A model generated the notes under the pieces. The model saw only the letters and a program-made list of their open reading frames with translations, was not told where the DNA came from and searched no databases. Positions 1-22,838 of a stretch of 64,000 nt of DNA are shown piece after piece. Location of the stretch: the NCBI GenBank assembly GCA_006384855.1, contig VCJN01000598.1, positions 1 through 64,000 on the forward strand, given 5' to 3'. The translations under genes were made by a program, and so were the position numbers. The stretch's first letter is position 1, and each line of letters starts with the position of its first letter. The DNA is from Tetraselmis striata. Its lineage: Eukaryota > Chlorophyta > Chlorodendrophyceae > Chlorodendrales > Chlorodendraceae.

Positions 1-1024
1 CTTCTCGCCCACCGCCTGCCTGGCTGGCACCTGCTCACTGCGCTGCAAGGTGCGCTGCAGCTCCGCAACACTGGCCCAGGGCTGCAGGCATGCAGGGCGC
101 AGCGGCTGCCCCTGTCATTCGCGCGTCACAGGCACACGCGTCAGGGCCCCACCCTGGCGACCATTACCCCCTCCCGCCTTTCACCAGCCACTCCCCTGGC
201 GCCCTCCCTTGGGGTCCTAGGGGGCGTCATGGTCAGCAGCAAGGGGCGCCGGGGGAGGGGCGCCGAGGGCACCTTGCTGTTGCGCGGGAGCAGGCGATCG
301 GGGTTATGCCGGTCGGGGCCGGCGTAGGAGGAGGGCACGGCGCCCATCCACAGCTCGTCCTCCTCGTAGTCCCGCGGCCGAGAGGGCTGCTGCCGCGCCG
401 CGCCGCGCGCCACGCGCAGGTGCTCGCCGTCCGGCCCCGCGCGTTGCAGCTGTGGCGCCGCCGCTGCCGCCGCCGCATCGTCAGGCCCGCCCTCGCCCCG
501 CAGCGCGATGTAGCCCCCTGCCACCAGGTCCGTGGAATTGGGCAGAGGCCATCCCCGCCCAATGGGCGCCAACCGAGACTACGCAGGCAGTGAGGGATCG
601 TTTGGTGGGGGGGGGGGGGGGGTGTTCACCTTGGTTCTCTTTGTTGGCGGCCACCAGCTTGGTGCGCGGGCGCTCGAAGAATTTTGGTTTGTAGCCCTGC
701 AGGCGGGTCTCAGCCGCCGGCCTGGAGTGGGGCGTGTAAGAGATGGGGGGGGGGGGGGGGGGGGGCGTCAGCCTACATGGCCGGCTAGCTCCACGTTTGA
801 TCTGTCTAGAGAACGGGGCTCGCTGCCTTGGGGGCGCACAGAGGGCCATCCCGCCCGGTCAGAGGGGACTCGCGCATGCAAGACCACAGGCGCGGCGGAA
901 AGCTGTTCGGGAATTGAACGGCGCATGCGGGAGTCGCATCGCGCCAAGGGCCCTCTGGTGTGTAGGCGGTTGTATGGGTGTGTCCGTGTGTGTGTCTGTG
1001 GTTTGTCTGTGGTATGTCTGTGTA

Positions 1025-1067
<43 letters not shown>

Positions 1068-1652
1068 CCGTTCCCTCCTGCAATGTCCTTGAGGAGCAAG
1101 TGAGCGAGCAGCGGCATGCCACCGGTGGCACGCGGAGCTGCCAGGAGCGTAGCGGGTGCCCAGCGTGCCCGCAGTCTGGCAGGAGCGCAACGCAACGCGC
1201 ACCGCGGGTGCAGGAACTGCAGCTGGTTGGGCGGCGAGGTGTCCAGGCGCTGCACGTCCACCTGCCCGCCGCCAGGCAGCCGGTCCGCGTAGCTCTGGCC
1301 GTGGTAGGGCCGAGGGGGCGCCGGCAGCATCGCCGCCCTGCTGAACGCCAGCTGAGATTGCGGCTGCGGCTGTGAGGCCAGCCCACGCAAGCGGCGCTGG
1401 ATCCAGGCGTCGAAGTCGAAGTCGGTGGGGCCTGCCGCCGGGGGGGGGGGAGGGGGGGGGGGGGGGGGGTGAGCGGAGTTGTGCGTGCGGGCCGCTGTGC
1501 GAGGGCGGAATCGCCGGGCCGAAATGGGGCTGGGAACGTTGAGAAGATGGAAGTGAGGGAGGTGTACCCTCCGCCTTGAGCTGCTGGAACTCGGCCATCA
1601 GCTCCGCCATCAGCACCTCGTCGGACAGCACGCGGCTGGCGGCGTCCGCCAT
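1..1652 (-). CDS. Unidentified multi-exon gene, 5' part (runs off the window)
   Basis: The product is not recognised. On the minus strand I see five exons: about 1652-1568 (ATG at 1652, reading MADAASRVLSDEVLMAEL and then a short amphipathic helix; donor GTACAC), about 1431-1203 (starts PTDFDFDAWIQRRLRG, then Gln/Pro-rich), about 696-630 (YKPKFFERPRTKLVAANKEN, basic), about 580-168 (begins near NSTDLVAGGYIALRGEGG, then an Ala run and an acidic DYEEDELW patch) and 88-1 (WASVAELQRTLQRSEQV). Codon bias, hydrophilic composition and matching splice sites support a real gene. The protein looks largely disordered with short helices. Introns carry pure G runs on the plus strand (C on the sense strand) at about 607-622, 746-765 and 1441-1470, and a TG repeat at 1025-1066. 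Phase could not be closed at every junction, so boundaries are approximate. The 3' end lies beyond base 1. Confidence 0.5.
1025..1066. repeat. (TG)n microsatellite
   Basis: About 20 TG dinucleotides, extended on the left by imperfect TGTG/TCTG units from about 980. It lies in an intron of the minus-strand gene. Confidence 0.9.
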
Positions 1653-2330
1653 GGCGCACACACGGGCAGGCGGCAGGATGCAGACGAGAGTAAGGCGGCC
1701 AGAGCGACGCAGCGGCGGCTGCGCTTTGTGGTCCACCCTCGGCCCGCTGCCTGAGCCTTCGTTTTGCTCCCCTAATGCTACGGTACCAGATATGTCGCGC
1801 TGCCTGCCGTGCCCGGCGGATGGTGGTCAGGCAATTGGTTAGCAGTGAGGACTGTACTCCTCCGCCAGTCCCGGTCAAAGCCGCACTGCGGTCATCCTCT
1901 GCAGCAGAGTGGTGAAGGTGAAGCGCGCTGCCAGCGAGGAGACCGTGCCCCGGCGGAGGGTGAGGGAGGCAGCGCCAGATGCGTGCTGATATGCAGCACG
2001 TACGATGATAGTCAAAAGCAAGCGGTCAATAAAACGACGCTCAACAAGAACGACCAGCTAGTCGCTCTTCAAGAGCTGGTCGCTCATCATCAAGAACGAC
2101 CAGCTGTTCGCCACGGGTAGCGACGACGGAGGGGGCGGCTGCGCGGCGCGCTACTGATATAGTCGCTATATGACGCGTCGTCCCACCAGTGAACTTTTTG
2201 GTTACAGTCGTAATCCTTATCGGATGCGGCTGACTACAATATTGGTGCGAGACGAACAAATAATAACAAGAAGAGTGTAGTAATCATAAGCAACAAATGA
2301 AAACATAACATGACATTGTATGTAGTACTC
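1653..2330. other. Intergenic segment upstream of the first gene
   Basis: No coding signal is seen. From about 1990 to 2110 a short motif (AAGAACGACCAGCT) recurs in both orientations. This stretch should hold the promoter of the minus-strand gene starting at 1652, but no core element is convincing. Confidence 0.4.
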
Positions 2331-5300
2331 TAAAATCCGTGTATACATCCCTCCACATAAGTACGGCGAGGTTTGCAAATTCGATCCACATGCCCATGCG
2401 CGGCTACACTGAGGCTGGGGGGAAATGCCGCGATGGCGCGGTACACCCGATACTGCCACGCGGTAGCCGTTGCCGTCAACATTTCATTTAGGCAAAAGCA
2501 GGGCTTCTGGCGCTAGCGCTTCAAAACCACAAATTGCACCACTCGTGTACATAAATAGGCATGGGACACCACTGCCCCCGTACTCATACCACATCACCCT
2601 TGGTAGGATAACTATCCACCATGCGCGTAGGGCACTGAAATTGGGTCATTCGCGACATGGGCCAAGCCCTGCGACCTAGTACGTGTAGATGACGATGGTT
2701 TATGGCCAAAAGGCTAGACAAAATACAGTTGTGATCGTTGCACGCGCATGCGGGAGAGGATTCTCGTGGCCTCCTTGATGTAGGGCAAAGCTTCTCTATA
2801 GTAGTGCATGGCCGCATGTTCATACCGTCCGTGCCATCGTGAGCCCACGGGGACGGTGATGGGTTTCATTGGTTGTCCAGGATGTCGGTGATGACGTCGC
2901 ACGGCAAGGGGCCACGCCGAAGCTCTTCGCTGGTATTTAGCTCTCGGATTTTAAGCGCGCGCTTCATGTCGACGATGATGGCTAGGCCAATGGCCGGGGT
3001 GCCATCCCGACCGGTGTGACATAGGAAGGTGTTGATGGCCGAGAGGCAGGGTTGCGGAGAGCCGGCGCCGATGGTGCCGCCATTCGCTATCCACGTGAGG
3101 TAGCGAAAGCAGGTATGCTCGGTGCAGTCTAGGGGGGAGACGATGTCTTTCTTCGTCGATGAAGAATTCGGCGAAGAGGTTGATCTTGCCTTCGTAGTTG
3201 GTGTAAGTGCTGGCCGTGAGCGATGTAGTCAGGAGGTCGAGCACCTTAGCGCCCCAATCGTCCGTGCCGTAGAGGGCTCCGATGCTGCCTCGCATGAGCT
3301 CGCTCTAGGGGGGCTTCGCCTCGGCGTCGGCGATGAAGTAAGTAGGCGTCTTCTTGGTGCTGCGGGCGCGACGAAAGGTGTCGTACGCTGCTGCCGGGTT
3401 CGATGGCGGCGCTCGCCATGTTGTAACGACGGGCCCAAGTGTAGCACAAAGGTGATGCCAGGAACGTATAGTATTGTAGTCGTTTATCTAGTAGCGGGCG
3501 TCACGCGAGAACATGGCCCGTTGGGACGCCCGCGAGAGGCCGGTGCGTGAGCAGCGGGCAAAGAGGCTTAGCGCGGCAGGTCGAGACGAGCGCGCCAGAA
3601 AAGGGGAGTCGGTGTAGACTCGCGATGTGGAAGGACACAATAAGACCGGAGGGGTTGACTCCGGCGAGGGTCGGGGAAGGACGACGACCCGCGCATGGGG
3701 GTCAGTGGTGAGAGAGTCCCGCTCATGCCGACGACTCCGCTGCAGCGTGGTTTGGAAGACGCGCCCGGAGGCGTGTCCTCGACGAGTAGCCGCATGGGGC
3801 CGGCACGGCGGGGCACCCCATCATTCGGCCTTGTCGGCCGCCGCCGGAGCCTCAGCCTTCGCCTTGCGCTACTTACCATAGTCCTTGGCGACGTCCTTGG
3901 TGAAGGTGGCTCGTGGTGCCGCCGCCTCGCGACCATGACGCGCGTTCTTGAAGTTGTCGCAGCTACCGCCGCCGCCACCCCGGTTGCGGTCGTGGCATTG
4001 GAAGACACCGCCGAAGCGCTGACAGGCTATCGTCTTCGCTGCACTTGCGACGTTTGCGTCGTATACGCGGTCCTTGGAAGGCTCCAGCAGCTCGGTGAAC
4101 TCGGGCGACCCCATGTTATCGGTGCCGGAGCGGAGGTAGCACTCTCGCACGACGTCGACAGCGAAGGTGTCGCCGTTGTGCATCTGCGTGTCCCCGTGCT
4201 TGCGAAGGTAGGCCAAGCGGAGCCGATGGCCGTCGTCAATGGCCTCCTAGTTGTGGACGGCGGCCTCGAGCCGCTGTCCGAAGGCCGGCGTAATCCCATC
4301 GGTGACGCATGCCACAGCCTGCATCTTACGCAACTCGACGGCCGAGTCGGCGATGAAGGCCCCATAGCCCGCGGCGTGGTAGTACTCATCCTCCGCCGTT
4401 TGAAGACGAGGGTTACCAAGCAAATACTCAAGCACACGGTCTAGGGCGATGGGGAAGATCCCCGGGTTTCGCAGCATGTCGGGAGACAACCCGTTCTCGA
4501 AACCGGGCAGAGCAGTACCGAGGGCGGTTTTCCAATCAAGGTAGTGGGGCTCGGCAACGGGATGGCGGACGAATCTGCGCCGTCTGAAGAGGCAGCGAGC
4601 AGCCACGCTGTACAGCCGCCACCAAGCAAGCTCAGAACCCCGAGGAAATCTCTTGCGAATAAGGCCTCCTGGTGAGCCCGGGTGGTGCACTGAGTGCCCC
4701 GCGATGAGAGGGCACCCCGATCCGCGGCCGGGCATGCGACACCACGCATAGTGCGGCGCACCCCCTTGCTCACCTCACCACTTGCCGAAGACCAGCATGC
4801 ATGTGTACTCCGACGTATCCATGATGTCTCGAAGAGGGCCCTTCTGTCCGGGCTACGTGTTGTGCCACGCCGCATATCCCGCACTTCCAACCCTCGTTGT
4901 ATGTCGCCCAGCCAGCGAGGAGCGCTCAAACCGATCCACATCCGTGGCCCGGGGCACCGCAGGGTGCTTGACCCCGTACCGCATAGTCTTGAACTCCAAC
5001 ACATGGACTTCAAGCTCCGGGGATCATACCTCCCGATCCCGACGTTGAACGCCGGGAGGGAGAGCTCTGCGTCCGGCACCATGTCCTTGCGTTCATCCCT
5101 GATGGGTACGGTGTTTCCGAGAGGCACTGCCTGCTAGAACAAGTCATCCACCTCCTGGCGCGTACTGCGATACCCAGGTCTTCGTGAACATCGTGGTTCA
5201 TCGCGGAAGGCATGTGCGATAGCGTCGTGTTGTGTACGCCAGTGGCGGGAGGTCATGTGCCGGGAGGTTCATTGATGAGCGCGCCACTCGCCATAGAGGT

Positions 5301-5800
5301 CGACAGTGATGGGGTTGTGCTCTGTCGAGGGCATAATGACCTGGCTCCCAACCACCGGGGCCAAGCATGGGCTAGGCAGAAAGAAGTCCCCGGCAGCGAC
5401 CTCTCGCAGCTCATGCGCAGTCATGACCGCCCGAGCGGTGGGGATCATGGATGGCCACATGCCCGACACCGCATCGAGCTGGTTGAACAAGATCCGTTCC
5501 CTACATGTCATGGAGAGCCCACACCTTATTATGAAGCCGAGACGAGTTGTTGGCTTGGTCTAGAAATGCCGTATGCTGCTCCTTTTGCGAGCCCGACGCA
5601 GCCTCCGCTTCCCGCTCCATAATGCGGGCATCTGCGTCGCTGAGGTGGCCAACAGTAGCCGCCTCGAGGCGGCCCCACGCCTCGTGTACCGCGGCGTAGC
5701 TGGCCAACCCACGAGCATCATTGAGAAAGTGGTCATACCGGCGGGCGGATGAAGTTGCGGAAGCTGCCTTGGCCAAGTACGGACTCAAGCTATGGGTCAA
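2330..5800 (-). mobile_element. Decayed tyrosine-recombinase retroelement
   Basis: Minus-strand reading, broken by stops and frameshifts, gives from about 5800 down to 3870 a gag-like region: a charged helical segment (SDADARIMEREAEAASG, about 5660-5610) and a stretch ending in a Gly-run/basic tail (CHDRNRGGGGGSCDNFKNAR, about 3990-3930). From about 3295 to 2950 it gives a tyrosine-recombinase core-binding region (WGAKVLDLLTTSLTASTYTN, then NLFAEFF). This resembles the N-terminal SAM-like domain of DIRS/Ngaro recombinases. The reading frame closes near 2714 after a conserved helix (AAMHYYREALPYIKEATRIL). No recognisable reverse transcriptase was found, and the recombinase catalytic half is not visible in one frame. 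The element is dead. A second copy of its 3' part lies at 11885-12480. Confidence 0.55.
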
Positions 5801-5918
5801 AGAAGCAGGGGGTGGGGGTGTTGGTATTGATCGGAGTTTCTAGTGAGGAACCTCGGGATGATGTCATTCATGCGGCCGATAAAGGCGGCATCACGAACTG
5901 GTAGTCGATACTGGTACC

Positions 5919-6105
5919 CATCAGTCGCTCACGTTGCTCCGATTCCAACATATCCCATCAGACCCATCATCACCAGTCCCATCATCTGCCTTACATCGGT
6001 CCCCATTGGTCACATCAGGCCCCTTGGCCACTCACCATCACGGCAGTCCCCATACCTGTCTCACATCGGCCGTCACATCAGTCCCCAACAGTCCCATCAG
6101 TCGCT
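5919..6105. repeat. Degenerate short tandem repeat with CATCAGTCCCCA-like units
   Basis: Recurring CCCATCA / CACATCAG / CAGTCCC words about 10-25 bp apart over 190 bp. No protein is supported here. Confidence 0.5.
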
Positions 6106-6109
6106 CCTA

Positions 6110-7720
6110 GTACGCGACTACGGATTGGCGGCTATCTAGCGAACGTACCTGTCGATCTTCAAGTCCAAGCTCTTTGTTCCTCGCTACATCCTGCTGCCGG
6201 CCCATTGCATCTCCGAAGTGGAAACGCGCCGTACCTGTGGGTGGAAAAGCTGTGAAGTCGCAGAAGTCCGCTTTGTCGAGCTGCGCGTTGGGCGGGGTCT
6301 CCGCGCGGTGCGGCTCGGAGCCACCCAAACCTCCCCGGCGGTATCGCTACGCCCGACGGCGTCGTCTAGAGTTTTTGCAGCGGCACATCCAGCGTGCTGC
6401 ACACCCTTCCAGCCAGTAGTAGGAAGCACGACAGGACTGGCCCCGGACATATTTCCGTTGAGCGGACCCGAATGCTTCGATTGCTGGTACTCGCCTCCGA
6501 GTCACCTCAGCCGGGGAAGGCCGAGCTCAGTCGAACGGATTTGATGTCTGTTGGGGCAGCAGCATCCGCGCAGTCCAACCTAGCCGTCGGCTTGCCACCG
6601 CACCCTGCAAGCAGCGTCGGCTTCCAGGCACCCGCGAGCACCCCACACAAGCCGACACTAACCACCCCTGCAATAAACATCCGCACGCCGGAGTGCCCAC
6701 AAATAGTTTTTGTCGCGTCAGGCCGTCGATAGCACGGCTGGCCAGTCCCCGCCGTGCTCCACATCCAAAAGATCTACGCATTTTAGCGTTTTGGTGACTT
6801 CTCGCTAATCGAATGCTCAATTTTCATCCTTATACGGTAGAAGTACGTACCCTGTACGTGTTAGTGTCACAGGCAACACCACGCAGCTGGATGTGCGGCT
6901 TCACTCGGCCGTTGCCTGCTCCTTGGGAACCAATCCCCCCCACTGCCCCTTCCCCGCTGCAGACTCCGTCCCAGATGCCCGCCCCCCCCCCCCCCCCCCC
7001 CCCCCCCACCACCACCAGCAGCAGCTCACACACATACACACGCACGCACGCAGCTGCTTCACCTCTCCGATACTGTGCCGTGTCTCTCGTCTATTGACAA
7101 CCAGGATCGGTTGCCTTTCCTGTCCTGCCTCACTGCGTAGGGCGGGTCTGCAGTCCGGGGAGTGCGGTGCACAGGGCAGAGGATGCGGTCGATGGCGGCT
7201 GCAGCATAGGACAGCGCGGGCGAGTCCAGACCGCTTAGCGGAGCTGGCGTACGCAGAGCAGCTGAGAGGGCGGGCGGACTGCAGGCAGCATGCATGGCCA
7301 CTGCGGCTCGGCGCCGCACTTGCGCGGCAGGGGGGGTCGCTTGGGGTGCCCGACGCCCCCCAAGGAGCCGCGCCTTAGCGAGTCAGCGATGCGATACCGC
7401 GACAACCGGATGGTGCGGCGCATGCCCTGGATGGATGGATGTGTATGGGTGTGCTTGCGTGCGAGAGGGGTGCTGCATCAACATGCATGCTGGGGGATAC
7501 AGTCCGGACCACTGTGAGCACCAATACATAGCAGCCGCTCTCTTGGCCATCCAGTCCTTCTCGCGCATTGGCTGATGTTCAGGGTAGCAACATGGGGAAA
7601 GCATTGCAGCTTGCCGGGCATTGGGATACACCTGCCGCGAGGGGGTCTCTGTGCCATTGCGCGACTCTTGAAAGCCTGTGTCGTACCAGTCACTGACCTG
7701 TGTGGGCGATGTGTCAGCAG
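6110..7720. other. Gap before the RdRP; possible missing 5' exons
   Basis: Contains a pure C run at about 6981-7007 followed by CA-rich sequence. GC-rich sequence at 7140-7400 has open frames on both strands, none convincing. The first exon(s) and promoter of the downstream RdRP may lie here. No conserved block could be recognised. Confidence 0.3.
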
Positions 7721-18510
<10,790 letters not shown>

Positions 18511-19195
18511 TACCGCTCCCCTCCGTGCACACAACGGAGTGGTGCGGAAAATCCGCAGTGAGGCGTGCAAGCAGCTTGCGGAGCGGCCGGCCACTCTGAT
18601 GGCATACGTGCATGGCATTGAAGTACGCGTGAATCTGTAACATGAATCACGACCGAAGGCCAAGCTTGAGTCCTATCGCTTCTACTCACCCGGTCTTCAG
18701 ACGGTTGCATGCTACAGGCTACGGCCGACCCTATGCGGGTTCACGCAGCCGCGCCGTGAGACAACTGGTCTGTGAGGTTTTCAAACCGGCAGGAATACAG
18801 TTGTAAGAAACTTCAACTTTCTATTCGCGCTTTGCACCGCAATCCACAACGCAGAGGCTCAATGTTTGCAAGCTGTTTTCAAAGAAGCTTCAAACTTAAC
18901 GACCCAACCTCAGGTCTCGTGATGCGGGTTTTCATCCGCAGAAACATTGCATTAGATACACTGAGCGGCCAGCCTGCTGTCAGCGTGACACCACCAAGTG
19001 TTCGCCCTGAGGCGTCCCGCTTACGGCTACGGTGCAATGAGGAATGGGAGCTAACCGGAATAGCTACATGAGATGCTCAGTATTTAATTCACCGCTGAGG
19101 GTTTGGCGTGGGTCTACAGTGCCCTTCGGCCCTAATGATATATGTGGCGCCGTACCTGTCACTCAACGCGTAACGAGTACCGGCACCTGTACGAT
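18511..19195. other. Intergenic segment downstream of RdRP
   Basis: No convincing gene. The RdRP stop is at 18508-18510. A GACCCTATGCGGGTT word at about 18731 recurs in the dispersed repeat at 22018. Confidence 0.4.
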
Positions 19196-19420
19196 TTGAT
19201 CTAAACTAGTTTATGGGGTTTCCTCCTTTCCTAACCGCTTTTCCGGCTACAATGCTGCGAAGTGGTACGGGTTACTAGTTCACCCGTCGCTGCGCCCGTT
19301 CGTGATGTGCAACAAAAGTAGACTAGTACCCGTACATAAAAGCAGCCGTAACAGCTGATATATGAGCATGCCATCTTCCAGTTTTCCTGCCCCGTGACCT
19401 GTTGAGGGCAGGGATATGTG
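19196..19420 (+). repeat. YR-element terminal repeat, copy A
   Basis: Begins GATCTAAACTAGTTTATGGG and continues through GGTTTCCTCC, a GGCTACAATGCTG block, GGGTTACTAG, a GTAGACTAG block and GCCATCTTCCAGTTT. It is related to copies at 19975-20290 (-), 31108-31420 (+), 34120-34430 (+) and 41520-41740 (+). Confidence 0.75.
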
Positions 19421-19974
19421 TTAGTTACATGAGCTAGCTGCAAAAGGCGATCAAGAAACCACCCGAAAAGGCAATAGAAAACGTGCGTCCACTACAACAT
19501 TGCGCGGTGGAAGCATCACTAGAAGAGGATGCGGAATGAGCACGGGCAGACGCATCAGACTTGGCCGTTTGCACTCCGGCAAAGAGAATGCCGCCCAAGG
19601 TACCATGCACGCTAGGGTTTCGTTGGTGTCAGGAAGACGCTGCAAGTGTTTCACTGGTGCCAATCCTGTCCTGGGGACGAAAAGAAAAACCATGCATCAT
19701 GCACACAAGCAACGACTCGCTGCAACAACCTCCGCCGCGTGCGCGACAGGTGATGGCGCGGAACTCAGCGGGCTGGCATGCAAGTTTCGAAGAGCCTAGA
19801 CGGACTGGCCACGAAGGAAGCATGAAGTCGGGGCGGAAGGACCGCCAGGGAAGTTGCGCGCAGCAAGTAAACACCGCAAAGATGTAGACCACCGTTAAAG
19901 GGTACATTCCCCGCCCATATCCAATTAGTACCAGTACTAGTACCGGTAGTGCACTCCCCGATCTGCGGGTTTCA
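19421..19974. other. Spacer between two inverted YR terminal repeats
   Basis: A stretch at about 19690-19600, read on the minus strand (FVPRTGLAPVKHLQRLPDT), resembles a plus-strand stretch at about 30830-30900 (LAPGTGLTQVKPVQRLYDS). It is therefore probably element-derived. Function unknown. Confidence 0.4.
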
Positions 19975-20964
19975 AGTTGACCTGGTTTTGCCATAAAGAT
20001 CGCGGAGGCTGCTTTACACGGACAAGAGCCGAAGTTGGCAGGTAGGTTCAGTGAAGGCGTGGCTAGAAAACGGAGTCAGGGGGGGGGGGGGCGCTGTGTG
20101 TAAAACAGCGAAACTGTAAGATGGCAGGCTAAGCTGTTACGGCTGCTTTTATGTCTACTCTTGCTGCACGAACGAGCGCAACGACAGGATAACTAGTAAC
20201 CCGTAGCACTTAGCAACATTGTAGCCGGAAATGCGGTCAAGAATTGAGGAAACCCCATAAACTAGTTTAGATCATTTAAAGTTGAGTCTGGTTTTGCCAT
20301 TGAAGAGCGAACGAAGGGAGCGGTAGATTTACGAAGCAGGGGTAGCGCCATGTCACGAAGGGGGCACCGGGAAGGCCATTGATGCGGAGTCTTGTTGATC
20401 TTGAAAGTGGCGAAGGGGTGCGATGTGACCGAAGAACCACGCGCCAAGTGAAGGGAGGACGACAGGGTCGATGTAGTCCAAAACAATGTCGGAATTCGCG
20501 GCCAATCCGCCTTGGTAGCGGATGTGGGACAGTGGAACTCCGATGGCGTTAGCAACAGAGGTTGCACCCTTGCGAAGGCTGTGAGAACTCCAAAAAGTGC
20601 CGGCTGGAGGGGCAGTACCAACGAGACGAACGGCCGTATAGAGCAAGTCCGACATTGTAGCGGCAGTCCACGACTCGGACTGCTCGCTCGGGGTGACTGC
20701 CCAGAAGTTTGTCTCGGCCAAGGCAGCAGGGACCAAGGGGGGCAGACTGGATGCTGTCGATGAAGTGGTAGGTGCAAGAGACGGGCGACGCGGGCGTGCT
20801 CCGATTTCGGGAAGGAGTAGCACACGTAGGTCATCGGGGCCGCCCCGTCCGGTACGCCCCTTCTCATAGTACGTACACACGCATGGTGATGTTGTAGGAG
20901 TATTCCTAGACATCTGGTAACCATCCAGGTTCTTTTCCAATGACCTTGGACATGTCGAGATCAA
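19975..20964 (-). mobile_element. YR element fragment: recombinase catalytic half plus terminal repeat
   Basis: From 20964 to 20353 on the minus strand an open frame carries the C-terminal half of a DIRS-like tyrosine recombinase: WSSHSLRKGATSVANAIGV (the H-x-x-R box) and then VLDYIDP (the nucleophilic Tyr). A terminal repeat in the same orientation follows at 20290-19975. The core-binding half is missing, so the copy is 5'-truncated near 20980. The terminal repeat is inverted relative to copy A at 19196. A G run at about 20078 interrupts it. Confidence 0.75.
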
Positions 20965-21059
20965 GTTAGCCTTTCCACGACGGCAACAGCGAGACCTTCA
21001 ATAATCACATACCTGTATGGATGGCAAAGTAAGATTTGTTGCGTCTACTACTATTACAA

Positions 21060-21370
21060 GTCGTGGGATGAGGACGACAACGCGATTCTCCGTGGTGATG
21101 AGGACCATTTTGTCCCGTTGATAACAGACCGATTTTGTCCCGCGCTAATGACAGTAGAACGATTTTGTCCCGCTGATGACGGAACAATCTCGTCCCGCAA
21201 ATTACATAACGATTTTGTCCCGCTGATGACATAACCATTTCGTCCCGTTGATTACACCACTATTCCGTCCCGCCGATGACGCGACGTTTTCGTCCCGCTG
21301 ATGGCAGAACTATTCGGTTCCGCCAATGATAGAACGATTTTGTCCCGCTGAAGACGTAACGGGGACAGCC
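21060..21370. repeat. Degenerate ~30-bp minisatellite, core TTTTGTCCCGCTGATGAC
   Basis: About ten imperfect units of about 30 bp, each with a GATTTTGTCCCGCTGATGAC-like core. The same family reappears at 26200-26540. No coding is supported. Confidence 0.85.
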
Positions 21371-21399
21371 TACTCACGAGGGCTGTTCGAAATAAAATC

Positions 21400-22700
21400 G
21401 TGTTTCCTTATTTCGGTCCCAGCCGCCCGATACATGGGGCGTTACAATATTCGGCATAGGCCTGCACGGTGGCGGTTGTAATTAATCCAACCGTGCACGG
21501 AGCGCAGAAAGCCGCCCTCGGGCGGCGACCCCGGCTAGGAGCGTGGGCAAGTGGCTTCCGGGCGTGGGCGATGCGGCACAGGTGTGATGTACACGATCGG
21601 AAAGCATACGGCCAGCGGCGCAGAGCAGTGTTTTTCCCGCCTTCATCTCCGAACCTTGAGGACGTCCGGGGACACTGCTGACATTGTTCAAGGCGGGGGT
21701 TGATCTCAGCAGCGCGACGGCCGAGCGGCCTCGTTCCTTGGCCTTGGCCGGTGGAGCGCATCGCTCGAGTAGGCTGCGACTTCCGGGGGGGAATAACGGC
21801 GGGGACATGCGCATATACGGCGCGGTCACGTGATCACGGGTATCCGCGGCTGTGCTCACGAGTCTAGCGGCCTGCCTCGCGCCCTTGTACGAGTGTAAAC
21901 CTTTGTAGACTCACGTGTAGTGTACCGTGCCATCGATGCAACAATAATAATTAGTACATGTAATGCAACATATCCCCGTGGACGGTTACAGAGGCCCCGC
22001 CGTAGGCGCTTTAATTAAATAAGCGGACCCTATGCGGGTTGGTCAGGGGCGGGCCTTCCCTGATACTGGGTAAAGACAGATTGTCAAGACGAAAACTTGA
22101 TGCAGTTTAAACAGATTTCACATTGTCTCGTCAGTATTGCTGCCGCCGGGCACGGCTCGAAAAACCCGTTGAATAATTTTGATGCCTGTAATACGAGAAG
22201 CGCATGCGGCCAACAAGGCGCATGCTTCTTCACTACGTCGGATAACGAAACGAAGCTAGGGCCCTGACTTTCAGGTAATCGTTAAACGGCATCAACAACA
22301 CCAACTTTTTTAGATATGCTGGTGGCCGTGTGCGGTAGGCGGACCATGTCTGATGCCTGGGCCCTTACTCGTTGATTTCTACCGGTACCCTCACTTGCCA
22401 TTTCCGCGGTATTGCACATTCCGTGGTGCCTGCTGAGGCTACCACATGCCCAGCAGATTCAGCAAAGACTATCGTCGCGGATTCGTCGTCGGTTGTTTGT
22501 GCCACTGGCCACTTCTCACTTTCCAGCCGACCCTTAACACCGGGCGAAGTACTGCGTATGAACTAAAATCCGGGCGAGCGGGCGCGGCTACTGGTACTGG
22601 TGGCGTGATCCTCCTTTGAAACGGCGGATCGTCCGACGACCGGACGACCCACCACCAGGCCAACTGACGGCCTGCGCCCACAGCGACGTGAAGATCATGC
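21400..22700. other. Intergenic segment with a dispersed repeat copy
   Basis: Holds one copy (about 21965-22130) of a repeat of about 150 bp, marked by CAGAGGCCCC, GCGCTTTAATTAA, GGACCCTATGCGGGTT and CTGGGTAAAGACA. Related copies lie at 54530-54665 (-) and 55525-55700 (+). No gene is seen. Confidence 0.5.
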
Positions 22701-22838
22701 CTTCCAGGAGGACACCACAACAGCCAGCATGGATACATACAGCCTTGAGAAGCAACAGAACACCGGGGTCGGCACCTTAGTTTCTGGCCGCACTCCGAGG
22801 CGGCAGAGTGCAACAGCCAACAATCCGTACGGTCGCAA

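Noticed and set aside
18772-19071. Small gene downstream of RdRP
   Set aside because: No splice context, conserved motif or codon bias, and it overlaps sequence leading into mobile DNA.
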